64,000 nucleotides of DNA from JAUZOB01 sp963692465 (GCA_963692465.1 OY829943.1:372001-436000); one strand, 5' to 3'; positions 17,961 to 25,906 are shown, numbered from the stretch's first letter. Notes: generated by a model not told the origin, from the sequence alone. Translations and numbers: made by a program.

Positions 17961-18763
17961 GAAACTCAATTGCTCTTGCAAAAGAGATTAGGAAGACAGC
18001 TTTAATCATCAACCACAATGCCAATGCCTCCCATAGCGGAGGAGCCTTGTCGATGGCTGATCTGCTGGCTGTATTATACAATGACATTCTTCAGGTCGAT
18101 CCCAGGAATCCCACGGACAGTAAACGGGACCGGTTCCTGTTATCCAAAGGACACGCCTGCAGTGCGCTCTATGCCGTACTGGCGTTAAAAGGTTTTTTTC
18201 CGAAAGAACGATTACTGGAATACGGCCAGAACGGAAGCATTTTCTTAACCCATTGCAGCAGTCAGATTCCGGGAGTCGAACTGTCGACCGGAAGTCTGGG
18301 GCATGCCCTGTCGGTCGGCTGCGGCATTGCACTGGGAGCCAAACTGAAAAAACAATCGTTCAAGACCTACGTCCTTTCGAGCGACGGAGAACTGGATGAA
18401 GGCTCCAACTGGGAAGCGATTCTGTTTGCCCCCCAGCGTAAGCTCGATAATCTGGTTCTTATTGTTGATCACAACAAAATTCAAAGTTTAGGAAGGGTTT
18501 CTGAGGTCATCGACCTTGAACCGCTGAAACAAAAATTCGAAGCATTCAACTGGGAAGCCGTTGAGATTAACGGACACGACCACGAGGAGATATTTCATGC
18601 GTTAACGCATCTGGAAGATAACGGGAAACCCAAAGTCATCATCGCCCGCACTGTCAAAGGGAAAGGCGTCGACTTCATGGAAGACACCGTATTATGGCAC
18701 TACAAATCGCCGAATGACGAACAATTAAAAAATGCACTGGAACAATTAAATCAGGAAAAATGA
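17957..18763 (+). CDS. Transketolase-like protein, N-terminal (TPP-binding) subunit
   Basis: 268 residues covering the diphosphate-binding half of transketolase. Seen: the substrate/TPP histidines in SKGHA (63-67) and GSLGH (112-116), and the thiamine-diphosphate motif from DGELDEGSNWEA (143-154) to the asparagine in VDHNK (173). Housekeeping transketolase is one chain of about 670 residues; this two-subunit form is typical of secondary-metabolite and polysaccharide clusters. It overlaps its neighbours by 4 bases on both sides, so reductase, subunit 1 and subunit 2 are translationally coupled. Probably transfers a two-carbon unit to a CDP-keto sugar (inference). Confidence 0.88.
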   Translation: MRNSIALAKEIRKTALIINHNANASHSGGALSMADLLAVLYNDILQVDPRNPTDSKRDRFLLSKGHACSALYAVLALKGFFPKERLLEYGQNGSIFLTHCSSQIPGVELSTGSLGHALSVGCGIALGAKLKKQSFKTYVLSSDGELDEGSNWEAILFAPQRKLDNLVLIVDHNKIQSLGRVSEVIDLEPLKQKFEAFNWEAVEINGHDHEEIFHALTHLEDNGKPKVIIARTVKGKGVDFMEDTVLWHYKSPNDEQLKNALEQLNQEK

Positions 18764-19650
18764 GGACAGCATTCATCGATCAACTAATCAAAGAAGCCCG
18801 GATAAACGATAAGGTATTCTTAGTAGTAGGCGATCTTGGTTTTTCTGTAGTTGAACCTTTTGCGCAGGAATTTCCCGACCGTTTTCTAAATGCAGGCGTT
18901 GCGGAACAAAATATGGCCGGTGTAGCAGCCGGACTGGCCATGGATGGCTACAATGTTTTTATCTATTCCATCGGGAATTTCCCGACTTTGCGGTGTATGG
19001 AACAGATCCGGTACGACATCTGCTATCATAAACTGAATGTAAAGATCGTGGCCGTAGGAGCCGGTTATGCTTACGGGTCACTGGGTCCTTCGCACCATGC
19101 TACCGAAGAGATGGGAATGCTCCGGGTTATTCCGAACATCTCCGTCGTGTCACCGGGAGATCCGGTCGAAGCAAGAATCGCAACAACGATGTTGGCCAAT
19201 TACGACGGCCCCGCCTATCTGCGTTTAGGAAAAGCCGGAGAAAAACAAGTCCACCCCGATTCGCTCACCTTCAATTGGGGAGACGTGGTTGAAGTCGTCA
19301 AAGGAACCCGGACAGCCGTGCTATGTACCGGAAGCATTCTTTCTTCCTGTTACCGGCAAATCAAAGAACAAGACCTAAAGATCGGGTTATACAGCGTACC
19401 CTTCATCAAACCGACGAATCAACAACAGCTTGCTGACATTTTTAATCATTACGATCAGGTTATCTCCATCGAAGAACACCAGAAGATCGGAGGACTCGGC
19501 AGCATGTTACTCGAAAGTGCCAATGATTTGCGGAACCTGAATCTCATCAACCATTTTCCGAAAATAGAAATAAGAGCAATCAATAACCTGTTCTACTCCA
19601 AAGCCGGGACGCAAGACTTCCTGCGCAAAGAGATGGGACTGACAATCTAA
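18760..19650 (+). CDS. Transketolase-like protein, C-terminal subunit
   Basis: 296 residues: the pyrimidine-binding domain with the catalytic glutamate in NAGVAEQNMAGVAAG (about 42-56), followed by the C-terminal regulatory-type domain. GPSHHATEEMG near 103-113 matches the family. It forms the active enzyme with the preceding 268-residue subunit; the two genes overlap by 4 bases. The housekeeping pentose-phosphate role is unlikely given the location. I infer formation of a branched-chain CDP sugar, which in other organisms is done by YerE-type TPP enzymes on the same CDP-keto sugar. Confidence 0.85.
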   Translation: MRTAFIDQLIKEARINDKVFLVVGDLGFSVVEPFAQEFPDRFLNAGVAEQNMAGVAAGLAMDGYNVFIYSIGNFPTLRCMEQIRYDICYHKLNVKIVAVGAGYAYGSLGPSHHATEEMGMLRVIPNISVVSPGDPVEARIATTMLANYDGPAYLRLGKAGEKQVHPDSLTFNWGDVVEVVKGTRTAVLCTGSILSSCYRQIKEQDLKIGLYSVPFIKPTNQQQLADIFNHYDQVISIEEHQKIGGLGSMLLESANDLRNLNLINHFPKIEIRAINNLFYSKAGTQDFLRKEMGLTI

Positions 19651-19700
19651 GCCCCTCATCTTAAATAACGCCGAAGTTCTTTCAATAAAAAACGAAAAAA

Positions 19701-20711
19701 GTGAGTTCGATCGAAAACAATCCTATTTTATTGTCCATTTGCATTCCGACTTATAACCGGGCCAACGTTCTTGAGCAAACCCTTTCAATCATCACCTCCG
19801 ATGAAGAGTTTAATGAAGAAGTCGAGCTGATTATCTCCGACAACTGCTCGACCGATACGACCCGGGAGGTGGTGTCAGCCTATGCCCAACGGTTTAAAAA
19901 TATCCATTATTATTGCAACGATTCGAATATCAAAGACCGGAACTTCAGTAAAGTCCTGTCCTATGCTACCGGAGCCTATTTAAAGTTGCAGAACGATTAT
20001 TTAGGGTTCTGTCCCGGTGCGCTGAAATATATCAAAGAGAAAATACAGGAAAATCGATCCGATAAGAAGCCCATCTTTTTCACCGGAGACCGCATTTATA
20101 CCCGAAAGAAAAGCAGCGTCATCGAGTGCTCTTCCTTAGATGAATACGTTCAGGCGATCTCGACCTACGTCACCTTCAGTAGCTGTTTCGGGGCCTGGCG
20201 TGAACAGTTTGAGACTCTGAAAGACAAAGACTGTTACGCCGACCTGATGCTAATGCAGGTAGACTGGACCTATCGGCTCATCACACAGGAGAAAGAAGGT
20301 CAATGTATTATTTACGATGATCCGATTTATCGGTCATCGCCCGTTCCTTTAGGAGTACGGAAAGGCTATAATTTTTTCCATGTTCATATCGAAAATTATT
20401 ATACCATCATGAAGCCCTATCTCGACAACGGGCAAATCAGCAAAAAGACCTATTTAAGCGATCGGAAATATTCATTGCATCGTTTCAGTTCCAAAATTTT
20501 TCACATTTACATCTGGCCGAATAAATACTTTCAGTTCGACACCACGAACACCCGGTCAGTCTTATGGGAATACTATCAGGATGTACCGTTATTCTATCTT
20601 TTTCTTCTCTTGTATCCGTTCTTACTGATTTTAAAACCCGTGTACTATTGTTCGAAACAAGTTCTGCGGCTCAAAACTGGATATCCCCATCAAAAAGAGA
20701 CAAAGAAATAA
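19701..20711 (+). CDS. Family 2 glycosyltransferase
   Basis: 336 residues from a GTG start. GT-A fold: SICIPTYNRANVL at about 11-23, DNCSTDTT at about 48-55. The usual D-D-D metal motif is replaced by LQNDYLG, as in some abequosyltransferase-like (RfbV-type) enzymes. Two hydrophobic segments near the C-terminus (about 290-320) suggest membrane association. The last dozen codons come from the 46-bp repeat at 20678-20723, so the natural tail is probably lost. Likely adds the sugar made by the preceding six genes. Confidence 0.8.
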   Translation: MSSIENNPILLSICIPTYNRANVLEQTLSIITSDEEFNEEVELIISDNCSTDTTREVVSAYAQRFKNIHYYCNDSNIKDRNFSKVLSYATGAYLKLQNDYLGFCPGALKYIKEKIQENRSDKKPIFFTGDRIYTRKKSSVIECSSLDEYVQAISTYVTFSSCFGAWREQFETLKDKDCYADLMLMQVDWTYRLITQEKEGQCIIYDDPIYRSSPVPLGVRKGYNFFHVHIENYYTIMKPYLDNGQISKKTYLSDRKYSLHRFSSKIFHIYIWPNKYFQFDTTNTRSVLWEYYQDVPLFYLFLLLYPFLLILKPVYYCSKQVLRLKTGYPHQKETKK

Positions 20712-20723
20712 ATTGGCAATTTC
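20678..20723. repeat. 46-bp dispersed repeat, copy 2
   Basis: Matches 7774-7819 with a few changes. It overlaps the final codons of the glycosyltransferase gene and marks the join between the polysaccharide locus and the TA/defence insert. Confidence 0.7.
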
Positions 20724-20727
20724 AATT

Positions 20728-20787
20728 TTAGCCACGGAGAAAGGCATTGATACCGAAGGCGGTTTCTAACAACACACTGCCAGAGTG
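20728..20787 (-). pseudogene. higA-like N-terminal fragment
   Basis: The minus strand reads HSGSVLLETAFGINAFLRG before a stop at 20728. This parallels HPGSVLKEAAIGINAESL in the deleted higA at 25766-25906. Only about 20 codons remain. Confidence 0.55.
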
Positions 20788-20799
20788 AGTCCGGTCATA

Positions 20800-21573
20800 T
20801 CATATCTCCGAACCTATGACGATAGTCTTATCAGGCACAAAAGTTAGATGCTCATTTTGGAAAACATAACCAAGCTGATTTGACACACATTTTGTATTCC
20901 CTATAACAATATCAATATTGCGATGGGAATGCCCGTAAATCCAATAGTCAACACCGCTCGTTTCGATATAATCAGAAAGTTCAGAGGTAAAGGCTCCATT
21001 AGTTCGACTGCCATAAAATTCGAGGGACAACAGTTTAAACGATGGGACATGATGTGTAACCACAATTTTCGTAGTTGCTTTACTATCTTCTACCGCTTTT
21101 TTAATAAATTTCAAACAACGTTTATGCTCATTGTTAAACTCCGTAAAAGTAAGGATTGAATCTCCACACCTAATTCGTCTGAAATCGCTTATACAACTTT
21201 CAGTGGCATAAGCGTTCTCCAAATTGATATGCGCCCACAAGGTGGATATAATCACATCAACATCTTGAAGATGTACAACTGCATTATAGTAATAATGCAC
21301 ATTAGGACGGATCTCACCACACATTCCATCCCTGAGGGTTGTTATGTCGTAGTATTTATAAAATTCGTGATTGCCCAACGCAATTATTACCTGCTGATAG
21401 TTTTGGGATACCCAATTCCAAAACGGATGCCTCGAATAGTTATCATCACCCAAATACCCAATATCCCCAGCAAGGACAAGAATATCCCCTACTACTTGCA
21501 ACGGGTTACGTTTCAGATAACTCCAGTTGTCCGAAAATTCCAGATGCAAATCTGAAGCATATTGTATGATCAT
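20800..21573 (-). CDS. Calcineurin-like metallophosphoesterase
   Basis: 257 residues with the full set of metal-binding motifs: D-x-H in SDLHLEF (8-14), GD in LAGDIGY (34-40), GNHE in ALGNHEFYK (about 66-74), a histidine in VVTHHVPS (about 173-180) and GHSHRN (about 218-223). Hydrolyses phosphoesters; the substrate could be a nucleotide, a nucleic acid or a modified product. It is the last gene of a three-gene minus-strand operon, 2 bases after the nucleotidyltransferase. Being locked behind a nucleotidyltransferase suggests it removes or processes that enzyme's product (inference). Confidence 0.85.
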   Translation of the reverse strand: MIIQYASDLHLEFSDNWSYLKRNPLQVVGDILVLAGDIGYLGDDNYSRHPFWNWVSQNYQQVIIALGNHEFYKYYDITTLRDGMCGEIRPNVHYYYNAVVHLQDVDVIISTLWAHINLENAYATESCISDFRRIRCGDSILTFTEFNNEHKRCLKFIKKAVEDSKATTKIVVTHHVPSFKLLSLEFYGSRTNGAFTSELSDYIETSGVDYWIYGHSHRNIDIVIGNTKCVSNQLGYVFQNEHLTFVPDKTIVIGSEI

Positions 21574-21575
21574 AA

Positions 21576-22361
21576 CTATCTGGATTTAAATGATTCTTTC
21601 AAAACTTCTATAAATGAAGCAATATCATCAGAACTCCTTTCCAAGGCATCTTCCAAAGATCGAGATTGGCTGGATAATATCACGGTAATAGCATCAGCAT
21701 ATTGTTGTATGCATTCAAATACAGGCAGAGGAACTATTACCGGTTCTGGAACAGAGGCTGTCGCGATCAGTTTCAGAACATCAATTTTATGTTTGTTTAT
21801 GTCCTTTGTATTTATTTGTTTTCCATTAGCTTTATCCGCAGTCAGATTCAAATAGGCTTTAACTTTCAAACAAATAAGTGCTATTGGAGAGGCGATTCGC
21901 AATCCATCTTCTACAAAACTGTTTTGAATGGTCAATTCATAATAGTCATCGTCCATCATTATGGCAGACAGACTTGATATTTTATCCTCAAACGGAATAG
22001 GTTCAAGGTGAAAACCAGATGGTTCTCCCAACAAATTGAAATGACGAGATAACAGTTCAATTTTAACAGGATAACCTTCTTTCGGGTTCTTAAACCTATA
22101 CATTTCATAAGTAGGTGCTTTATCTTCTCCTCGTTTCCGTTTTCCGTTGCGATAATTCCCTTCTTTGATAAAATTCCAAAATGCCACACCAAATTCAGGG
22201 GTCATCTTTTCGACTATAAGAATCATATCTATGTCATCAGTTGCACGTGGACGCATATCGGTATCCCGCAACACAAAAGTACAGGCTGTTCCTCCAATAA
22301 TTACATAGTTATCTGTAAAATCACGAAATGCTTCCTTAAATTTTTCTATTCCTATAACCAT
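21576..22361 (-). CDS. Nucleotidyltransferase-fold protein (AbiEii/MNT-like)
   Basis: 261 residues. YVIIGGTACTFVL near residues 19-31 and the metal-binding DDIDMILIV near 42-50 form the hG[GS]-DxD pattern of nucleotidyltransferases; a third acidic site may be the E in VKIELLSRHF. Resembles toxin-type nucleotidyltransferases. Its start overlaps the end of the winged-helix regulator gene by 10 bases and it is followed after 2 bases by a metallophosphoesterase, a gene order I do not know from a described system. Likely nucleotidylates RNA or protein (inference). Confidence 0.75.
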   Translation of the reverse strand: MVIGIEKFKEAFRDFTDNYVIIGGTACTFVLRDTDMRPRATDDIDMILIVEKMTPEFGVAFWNFIKEGNYRNGKRKRGEDKAPTYEMYRFKNPKEGYPVKIELLSRHFNLLGEPSGFHLEPIPFEDKISSLSAIMMDDDYYELTIQNSFVEDGLRIASPIALICLKVKAYLNLTADKANGKQINTKDINKHKIDVLKLIATASVPEPVIVPLPVFECIQQYADAITVILSSQSRSLEDALERSSDDIASFIEVLKESFKSR

Positions 22362-23305
22362 ATTTTTTTAATCATTATTTCAAGTTCTTTCTCAACTCGT
22401 GGATCTTTGTCATTTTTCAAGGTAAGATAGAGTGATAGCTTGTCCACAAAAGCTCGTTCTGCGCCCAATCCAATTGCCGGATATTTCCAGATTTCAATTT
22501 TTACAGCTCCTTCAATCGGATTTATCCCTTCAAAAATATTTTTTGCATCTAACTCTTTAAAACTCTTTCCATCAATGGCATACATAATAGACGGTTCGGA
22601 ATTAATATTTGTATAATGAGCTAAGGCATTTATACCACAAACTGCAAAATCAGTTCTTTGTACGCTGTCGCAATAGCAAATTTTATAGATAGGACTATCT
22701 AAGTAGGATTGTGCCTTTTCCCATAAAGCGGGGAATGTATCATCGAAATAAATCAGTTTCTGCCTGTCTGTATTCTTTTCAACTCGGCAAAGGTTCAATT
22801 GTTCCAGGCACGTTACTGCACGAGTAAGGGTTACATATTTGTAAGGGACAAGCTTTTCTATTTCTGATATGGTCAGACCCTGTATATTTTTTACTTGCAA
22901 GTGATACAATAACAGATATTGGGCAGCAGGTTGCAACTTTTCTATTTGCTTTCGGCTGGATTGTTTGGCATTTATAATCAGATAAGGAAGATAGGCATAT
23001 TTATTCGACACAATAAAATAAATACCACTGTCTATTAAACGATTGCGTTCATAATATTCCAAAGCATCAAATAAGAATACAACAGGCTGCACCAATATCC
23101 GTTCAAGTCTGGCTGCTAATTGCTTATACATCAATGGAGCCAACTTGCCTTTTCGTTTAGGAATAAGCAGATAGAAACTGTTACTATTAAACTCAGCCTT
23201 ATAAAAACTGTATCCTAAAACGGCATCAATGAATACACCTTTTAACTCAGACTTTGTCATAGGAATTAATTTCAAAAGCCTTCCTGCTATTATTACTTCA
23301 TCCAT
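22352..23305 (-). CDS. Winged-helix (MarR-type) regulator / putative antitoxin
   Basis: 317 residues. The N-terminal 140 residues show no known fold by eye. A winged-helix region at about 145-205 (LLLYHLQVKNIQGLTISEIE, then VTLTRAVTCLEQLNLCRVE) is followed by a C-terminal part resembling that of AbiEi-like antitoxins. First gene of the operon; a 33-bp dyad (23331-23363) lies 25 bases before its start, so it is very probably the autorepressor and the antitoxin for the downstream nucleotidyltransferase. This is inference from context; motif-level homology is modest. Confidence 0.65.
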   Translation of the reverse strand: MDEVIIAGRLLKLIPMTKSELKGVFIDAVLGYSFYKAEFNSNSFYLLIPKRKGKLAPLMYKQLAARLERILVQPVVFLFDALEYYERNRLIDSGIYFIVSNKYAYLPYLIINAKQSSRKQIEKLQPAAQYLLLYHLQVKNIQGLTISEIEKLVPYKYVTLTRAVTCLEQLNLCRVEKNTDRQKLIYFDDTFPALWEKAQSYLDSPIYKICYCDSVQRTDFAVCGINALAHYTNINSEPSIMYAIDGKSFKELDAKNIFEGINPIEGAVKIEIWKYPAIGLGAERAFVDKLSLYLTLKNDKDPRVEKELEIMIKKIWL

Positions 23306-23330
23306 ATACTTACCCTATTATCATCTTCCG

Positions 23331-23363
23331 TGCATTATTTTCATTGACAGTGAAAACAATGCA
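23331..23363. promoter_or_regulatory. 33-bp dyad operator, copy 1
   Basis: Perfect symmetry in two blocks: TGCATT, one base, TTTTCA, seven bases, TGAAAA, one base, AATGCA. It lies just upstream of the winged-helix regulator gene. A second copy at 23613-23645 keeps all arms while the central seven bases differ. Confidence 0.75.
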
Positions 23364-23418
23364 AATTTATTAATAACAAATTGATTTACAAAATCATATT
23401 TTGACATTGAAGCCATAA

Positions 23419-23468
23419 AATGATTATGCGAAACCTTCGATGAGGCAAACAATATGATACATAAAATC
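23419..23468 (+). repeat. Partial copy of the DUF4276 gene 3' end
   Basis: About 50 bases nearly identical to 25670-25719, the last codons of the DUF4276-type gene. With the higA piece beside it, this makes a direct repeat on both sides of the AAA/DUF4276 module. The left copy has lost about 45 bases between two AAATCAAT words. Confidence 0.8.
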
Positions 23469-23475
23469 AATTTCA

Positions 23476-23590
23476 CTACGATATGCACAGCTTACGGATC
23501 TCCCGCAACCGCCCTGCGAGTATCGGCTCTTCACGGGCAAAAGCCATATTATAACGAGTCTGCATATTAACAAGCAATTCGGCAGATACA
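23476..23590 (-). pseudogene. higA-like C-terminal fragment
   Basis: The minus strand codes for SVSAELLVNMQTRYNMAFAR, then EEPILAGRLREIRKLCIS and a stop at 23476. This is the C-terminal half of a HigA-type antitoxin. There is no N-terminal part or start nearby. The last 18 residues are the same as those of the deleted higA at 25766-25906. Confidence 0.7.
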
Positions 23591-23612
23591 CTTACCCTGT
23601 TATCATCTTTTA

Positions 23613-23645
23613 TGCATTATTTTCATTCATAGTGAAAACAATGCA
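23613..23645. promoter_or_regulatory. 33-bp dyad operator, copy 2
   Basis: Same arms as 23331-23363 (TGCATT, TTTTCA, TGAAAA, AATGCA); the centre is TTCATAG instead of TTGACAG. The surrounding 70 bases are also duplicated. It now sits next to a higA fragment with no intact gene behind it. Confidence 0.7.
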
Positions 23646-23667
23646 AATTAATTACCTCACTTTTACC

Positions 23668-23770
23668 TCACAGCAGAGTATAGAGTTTTTTCTTGTAACT
23701 CTTGCTGTTGTTCTTTTTCTGCTATAAAATTTAATTTCACAAATTGCACTTGAAATGAAAGGCCAACTTC
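23668..23770 (-). pseudogene. AlbA_2-type gene fragment with one QQEL unit
   Basis: Matches 9502-9630 in the deleted AlbA_2-type gene, but lacks two of the three 12-bp QQEL repeat units. It is a broken copy of the same gene end, without start or stop. Confidence 0.7.
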
Positions 23771-23861
23771 TAATTTAAACATCACAGCTTAATTTTGTGT
23801 CCGAAATAAGTTTGCAATTCCAATCCCCTTAAAGTATTTCACTGATAAAGAATAAATTTTT

Positions 23862-23869
23862 TAATTTTG
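23862..23869 (+). promoter_or_regulatory. -7 box before the AAA/DUF4276 module
   Basis: TAATTTTG, preceded after 21 bases by TTTC (23837-23840). It sits in the context GAATAAATTTT-T-TAATTTTGTAT, almost the same as before the lipase gene at 3071-3093. The TTG within it is not used as a start here. Confidence 0.6.
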
Positions 23870-23887
23870 TATAAAAAGGTAAAGACG

Positions 23888-25111
23888 ATGATCAAAAGAC
23901 TCACCATAAAAAACTTTTTCAGCTTCGGACAGGAACAGAAAATTGAATTAAATTCGGGAACGAATGTACTCGTCGGAATAAACGGCACAGGAAAATCCAA
24001 TTTAATAAAAGCGATCGCATTGCTATATGAAAGTGTTTGCGGTCAGGGAATGGAAAAACTGTTATCAGAAAAATGGGGCGGGTTTAACAGTATTGTCAAT
24101 TTTGGAAATTCGGATGATAAAGAAACAGTTGTTTTAAAATATGAGTTTGACAAAGACCGGATCTATAATTTAGCCAAAGGATACTCATTCAATTCTAATC
24201 CGATATACGAAATAACTATTCATAAGCAAGGGCAACAGGGTGGTTATACCTTAACCGAAAAACTCTACTGCAAAAATGAAACACCGGCATCAGACAGTAA
24301 TCCTTTTTACTTTTTACTTGTAGAAAAAGGACATGCACAGATTTCTGCCAATGAGAACAGTAAAATAAAGATCAACAGACTTGATGAGTTAAAATCTACA
24401 GAACTGGTTCTTCGCCAGATTTCCGATCCAGACACTTATTATCCTCTATACACTTTAAAAAAGGCGATTGATCAAATCGCAATCTATAGCTATTTCGACA
24501 CAACATTCAACAGTCCGATACGACAACCAGCTCCGTTTTATTCTGAGAATAAGCTCTTACCGGACGGACGCAATTTAGCTTATGTCTTGAGTAATTTAAG
24601 TGTAAACAACACTCTCGCATACAACAAAATAATTAAATTGCTTCATTCTGATTTAAATCCGAATTTTGAAGATTTAAAATTTCCACCAACACCAGGAGGG
24701 AAAATAATTCTTACACTAATAGAAAAAAATCTTTCGCATGGAATCAGTGCCGATCATATTTCGGACGGAACTCTTCGCTTCTTACTTCTTCTATCCATAT
24801 TTTACAACTCCGAAGAGGGAAAAATAATTTGTATCGACGAACCGGAAATCAGCCTTCACCCCGATATGATTGATACCATTGCTGAGGCTATAAAATATGC
24901 ATCACAAAAGGGGACACAAGTAATCGCCGCAACACACTCGCCTCTTTTATTAAATTCGTTTGAACTGGAAGACATTAAAGTGTTTGAAAAAGATGCTACT
25001 AATCAGACCGTCATATCTTCAAAGAATGAAGAAGATTTCAAGGATTGGGAGGGAGAATTTCTTGCAGGACAAATGTGGTTAAGAGGACAATTGGGAGGCA
25101 CAAGATGGTAA
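23888..25111 (+). CDS. AAA family ATPase (OLD/RecF-like), defence-type
   Basis: 407 residues from the ATG at 23888; the earlier in-frame TTG lies in the -7 box. ABC-type ATPase head: LVGINGTGKSNLIKA (Walker A, about 29-43), signature-like ISDGTLRFLLL (about 300-310), Walker B IICIDEPEISLHPD (about 318-331) and the switch histidine in IAATHSPLLL (about 354-363). This is the layout of AAA_15/AAA_21 ATPases found with a nuclease or TOPRIM partner, such as PARIS AriA and OLD proteins. The partner gene starts 7 bases before this gene ends. Likely a phage-sensing or DNA-sensing ATPase (inference). Confidence 0.87.
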   Translation: MIKRLTIKNFFSFGQEQKIELNSGTNVLVGINGTGKSNLIKAIALLYESVCGQGMEKLLSEKWGGFNSIVNFGNSDDKETVVLKYEFDKDRIYNLAKGYSFNSNPIYEITIHKQGQQGGYTLTEKLYCKNETPASDSNPFYFLLVEKGHAQISANENSKIKINRLDELKSTELVLRQISDPDTYYPLYTLKKAIDQIAIYSYFDTTFNSPIRQPAPFYSENKLLPDGRNLAYVLSNLSVNNTLAYNKIIKLLHSDLNPNFEDLKFPPTPGGKIILTLIEKNLSHGISADHISDGTLRFLLLLSIFYNSEEGKIICIDEPEISLHPDMIDTIAEAIKYASQKGTQVIAATHSPLLLNSFELEDIKVFEKDATNQTVISSKNEEDFKDWEGEFLAGQMWLRGQLGGTRW

Positions 25112-25728
25112 TCAATATTCTGGTTGAAGGAGGAGCTCCTGATGATGACAAGAATAGCGTTGCCACACTTGATAACAGCGAAAAACTCAGAAGAGCATTT
25201 CAAAAATTATTTACATCAGGAATAACCTCAACCGACATAAAAATAGTTGTACAAACAGGTGGTTCGTGGACTGGTGCCGTAAGTAAATTTAAAGCTACAG
25301 CTAATTCTATTTTATTGATTGATTTGGAGGGGCCCAAAAATCGCATTTCAGAGAAATTAGAACAGGCGCAAATTACGGAATGCCGGGACAAATCATTTTT
25401 CATGATTCAATCCATGGAAGGATGGATTCTCTCTCAACCGGACAAAATTGAAGAATGTTTCGCCCATTTAAAAAGAAATACCCAATCATCTCTAACAGAA
25501 GATCCATCAATAAAAGGTAAAAATCCTGAAGAAATAGCTTATCCGGCCAGAGTATTGCAAACTTTGTTAGGACGGTATTTTACCGACGATCGGTATGCCA
25601 TCCCTAAAAAGTTAAAATATGGGAAGCTCAAAAATGCACCTCAACTTATTGGTTCTTTAGACATTAACCGATTATGCAAAACCTTCGATGAGGCAAACAA
25701 TATGATACATAAAATCAATAGCTTTTAG
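25105..25728 (+). CDS. DUF4276/TOPRIM-like partner protein
   Basis: 207 residues from the ATG at 25105, overlapping the ATPase stop. TOPRIM-like layout: the N-terminal glutamate strand INILVEGG (3-10), an acidic strand LLIDLEGP (about 71-78) where TOPRIM has D-x-D, and SMEGWIL (about 105-111), like the E-x-W-I-L motif of DUF4276 proteins. Such proteins accompany AAA ATPases in the way DUF4435 accompanies AriA in PARIS. Probably a nuclease effector held by the ATPase (inference). The 3' end of the gene is duplicated at 23419-23468. Confidence 0.72.
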   Translation: MVINILVEGGAPDDDKNSVATLDNSEKLRRAFQKLFTSGITSTDIKIVVQTGGSWTGAVSKFKATANSILLIDLEGPKNRISEKLEQAQITECRDKSFFMIQSMEGWILSQPDKIEECFAHLKRNTQSSLTEDPSIKGKNPEEIAYPARVLQTLLGRYFTDDRYAIPKKLKYGKLKNAPQLIGSLDINRLCKTFDEANNMIHKINSF

Positions 25729-25740
25729 TAATTACCGGGA

Positions 25741-25906
25741 TTATACCGGGATTAAATCAATCTCATTACGATATGCACAGCTTACGGATCTCCCGCAACC
25801 GCCCTGCGAGTATAGGCTCTTCACTCAGAGATTCGGCATTAATGCCGATAGCGGCTTCTTTCAACACACTGCCCGGGTGGGTCGGTAATCTTTTAATCGT
25901 TTTCAT
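25741..25906 (-). pseudogene. higA with internal deletion, joined to an XRE gene end
   Basis: From 25906 the minus strand reads MKTIKRLPTHPGSVLKEA, the standard start of HigA antitoxins, then jumps at AESL to EEPILAGRLREIRKLCIS and stops at 25766. The helix-turn-helix core is missing. Bases 25741-25768 are the last nine codons of the XRE gene at 12811 (NEIDLIPV). So two antitoxin gene ends are fused here. Confidence 0.7.

Noticed and set aside
17957..19650. Housekeeping transketolase or DXP synthase
   Set aside because: Two short subunits, overlapping with CDP-sugar genes; pentose-phosphate transketolase is a single long chain.
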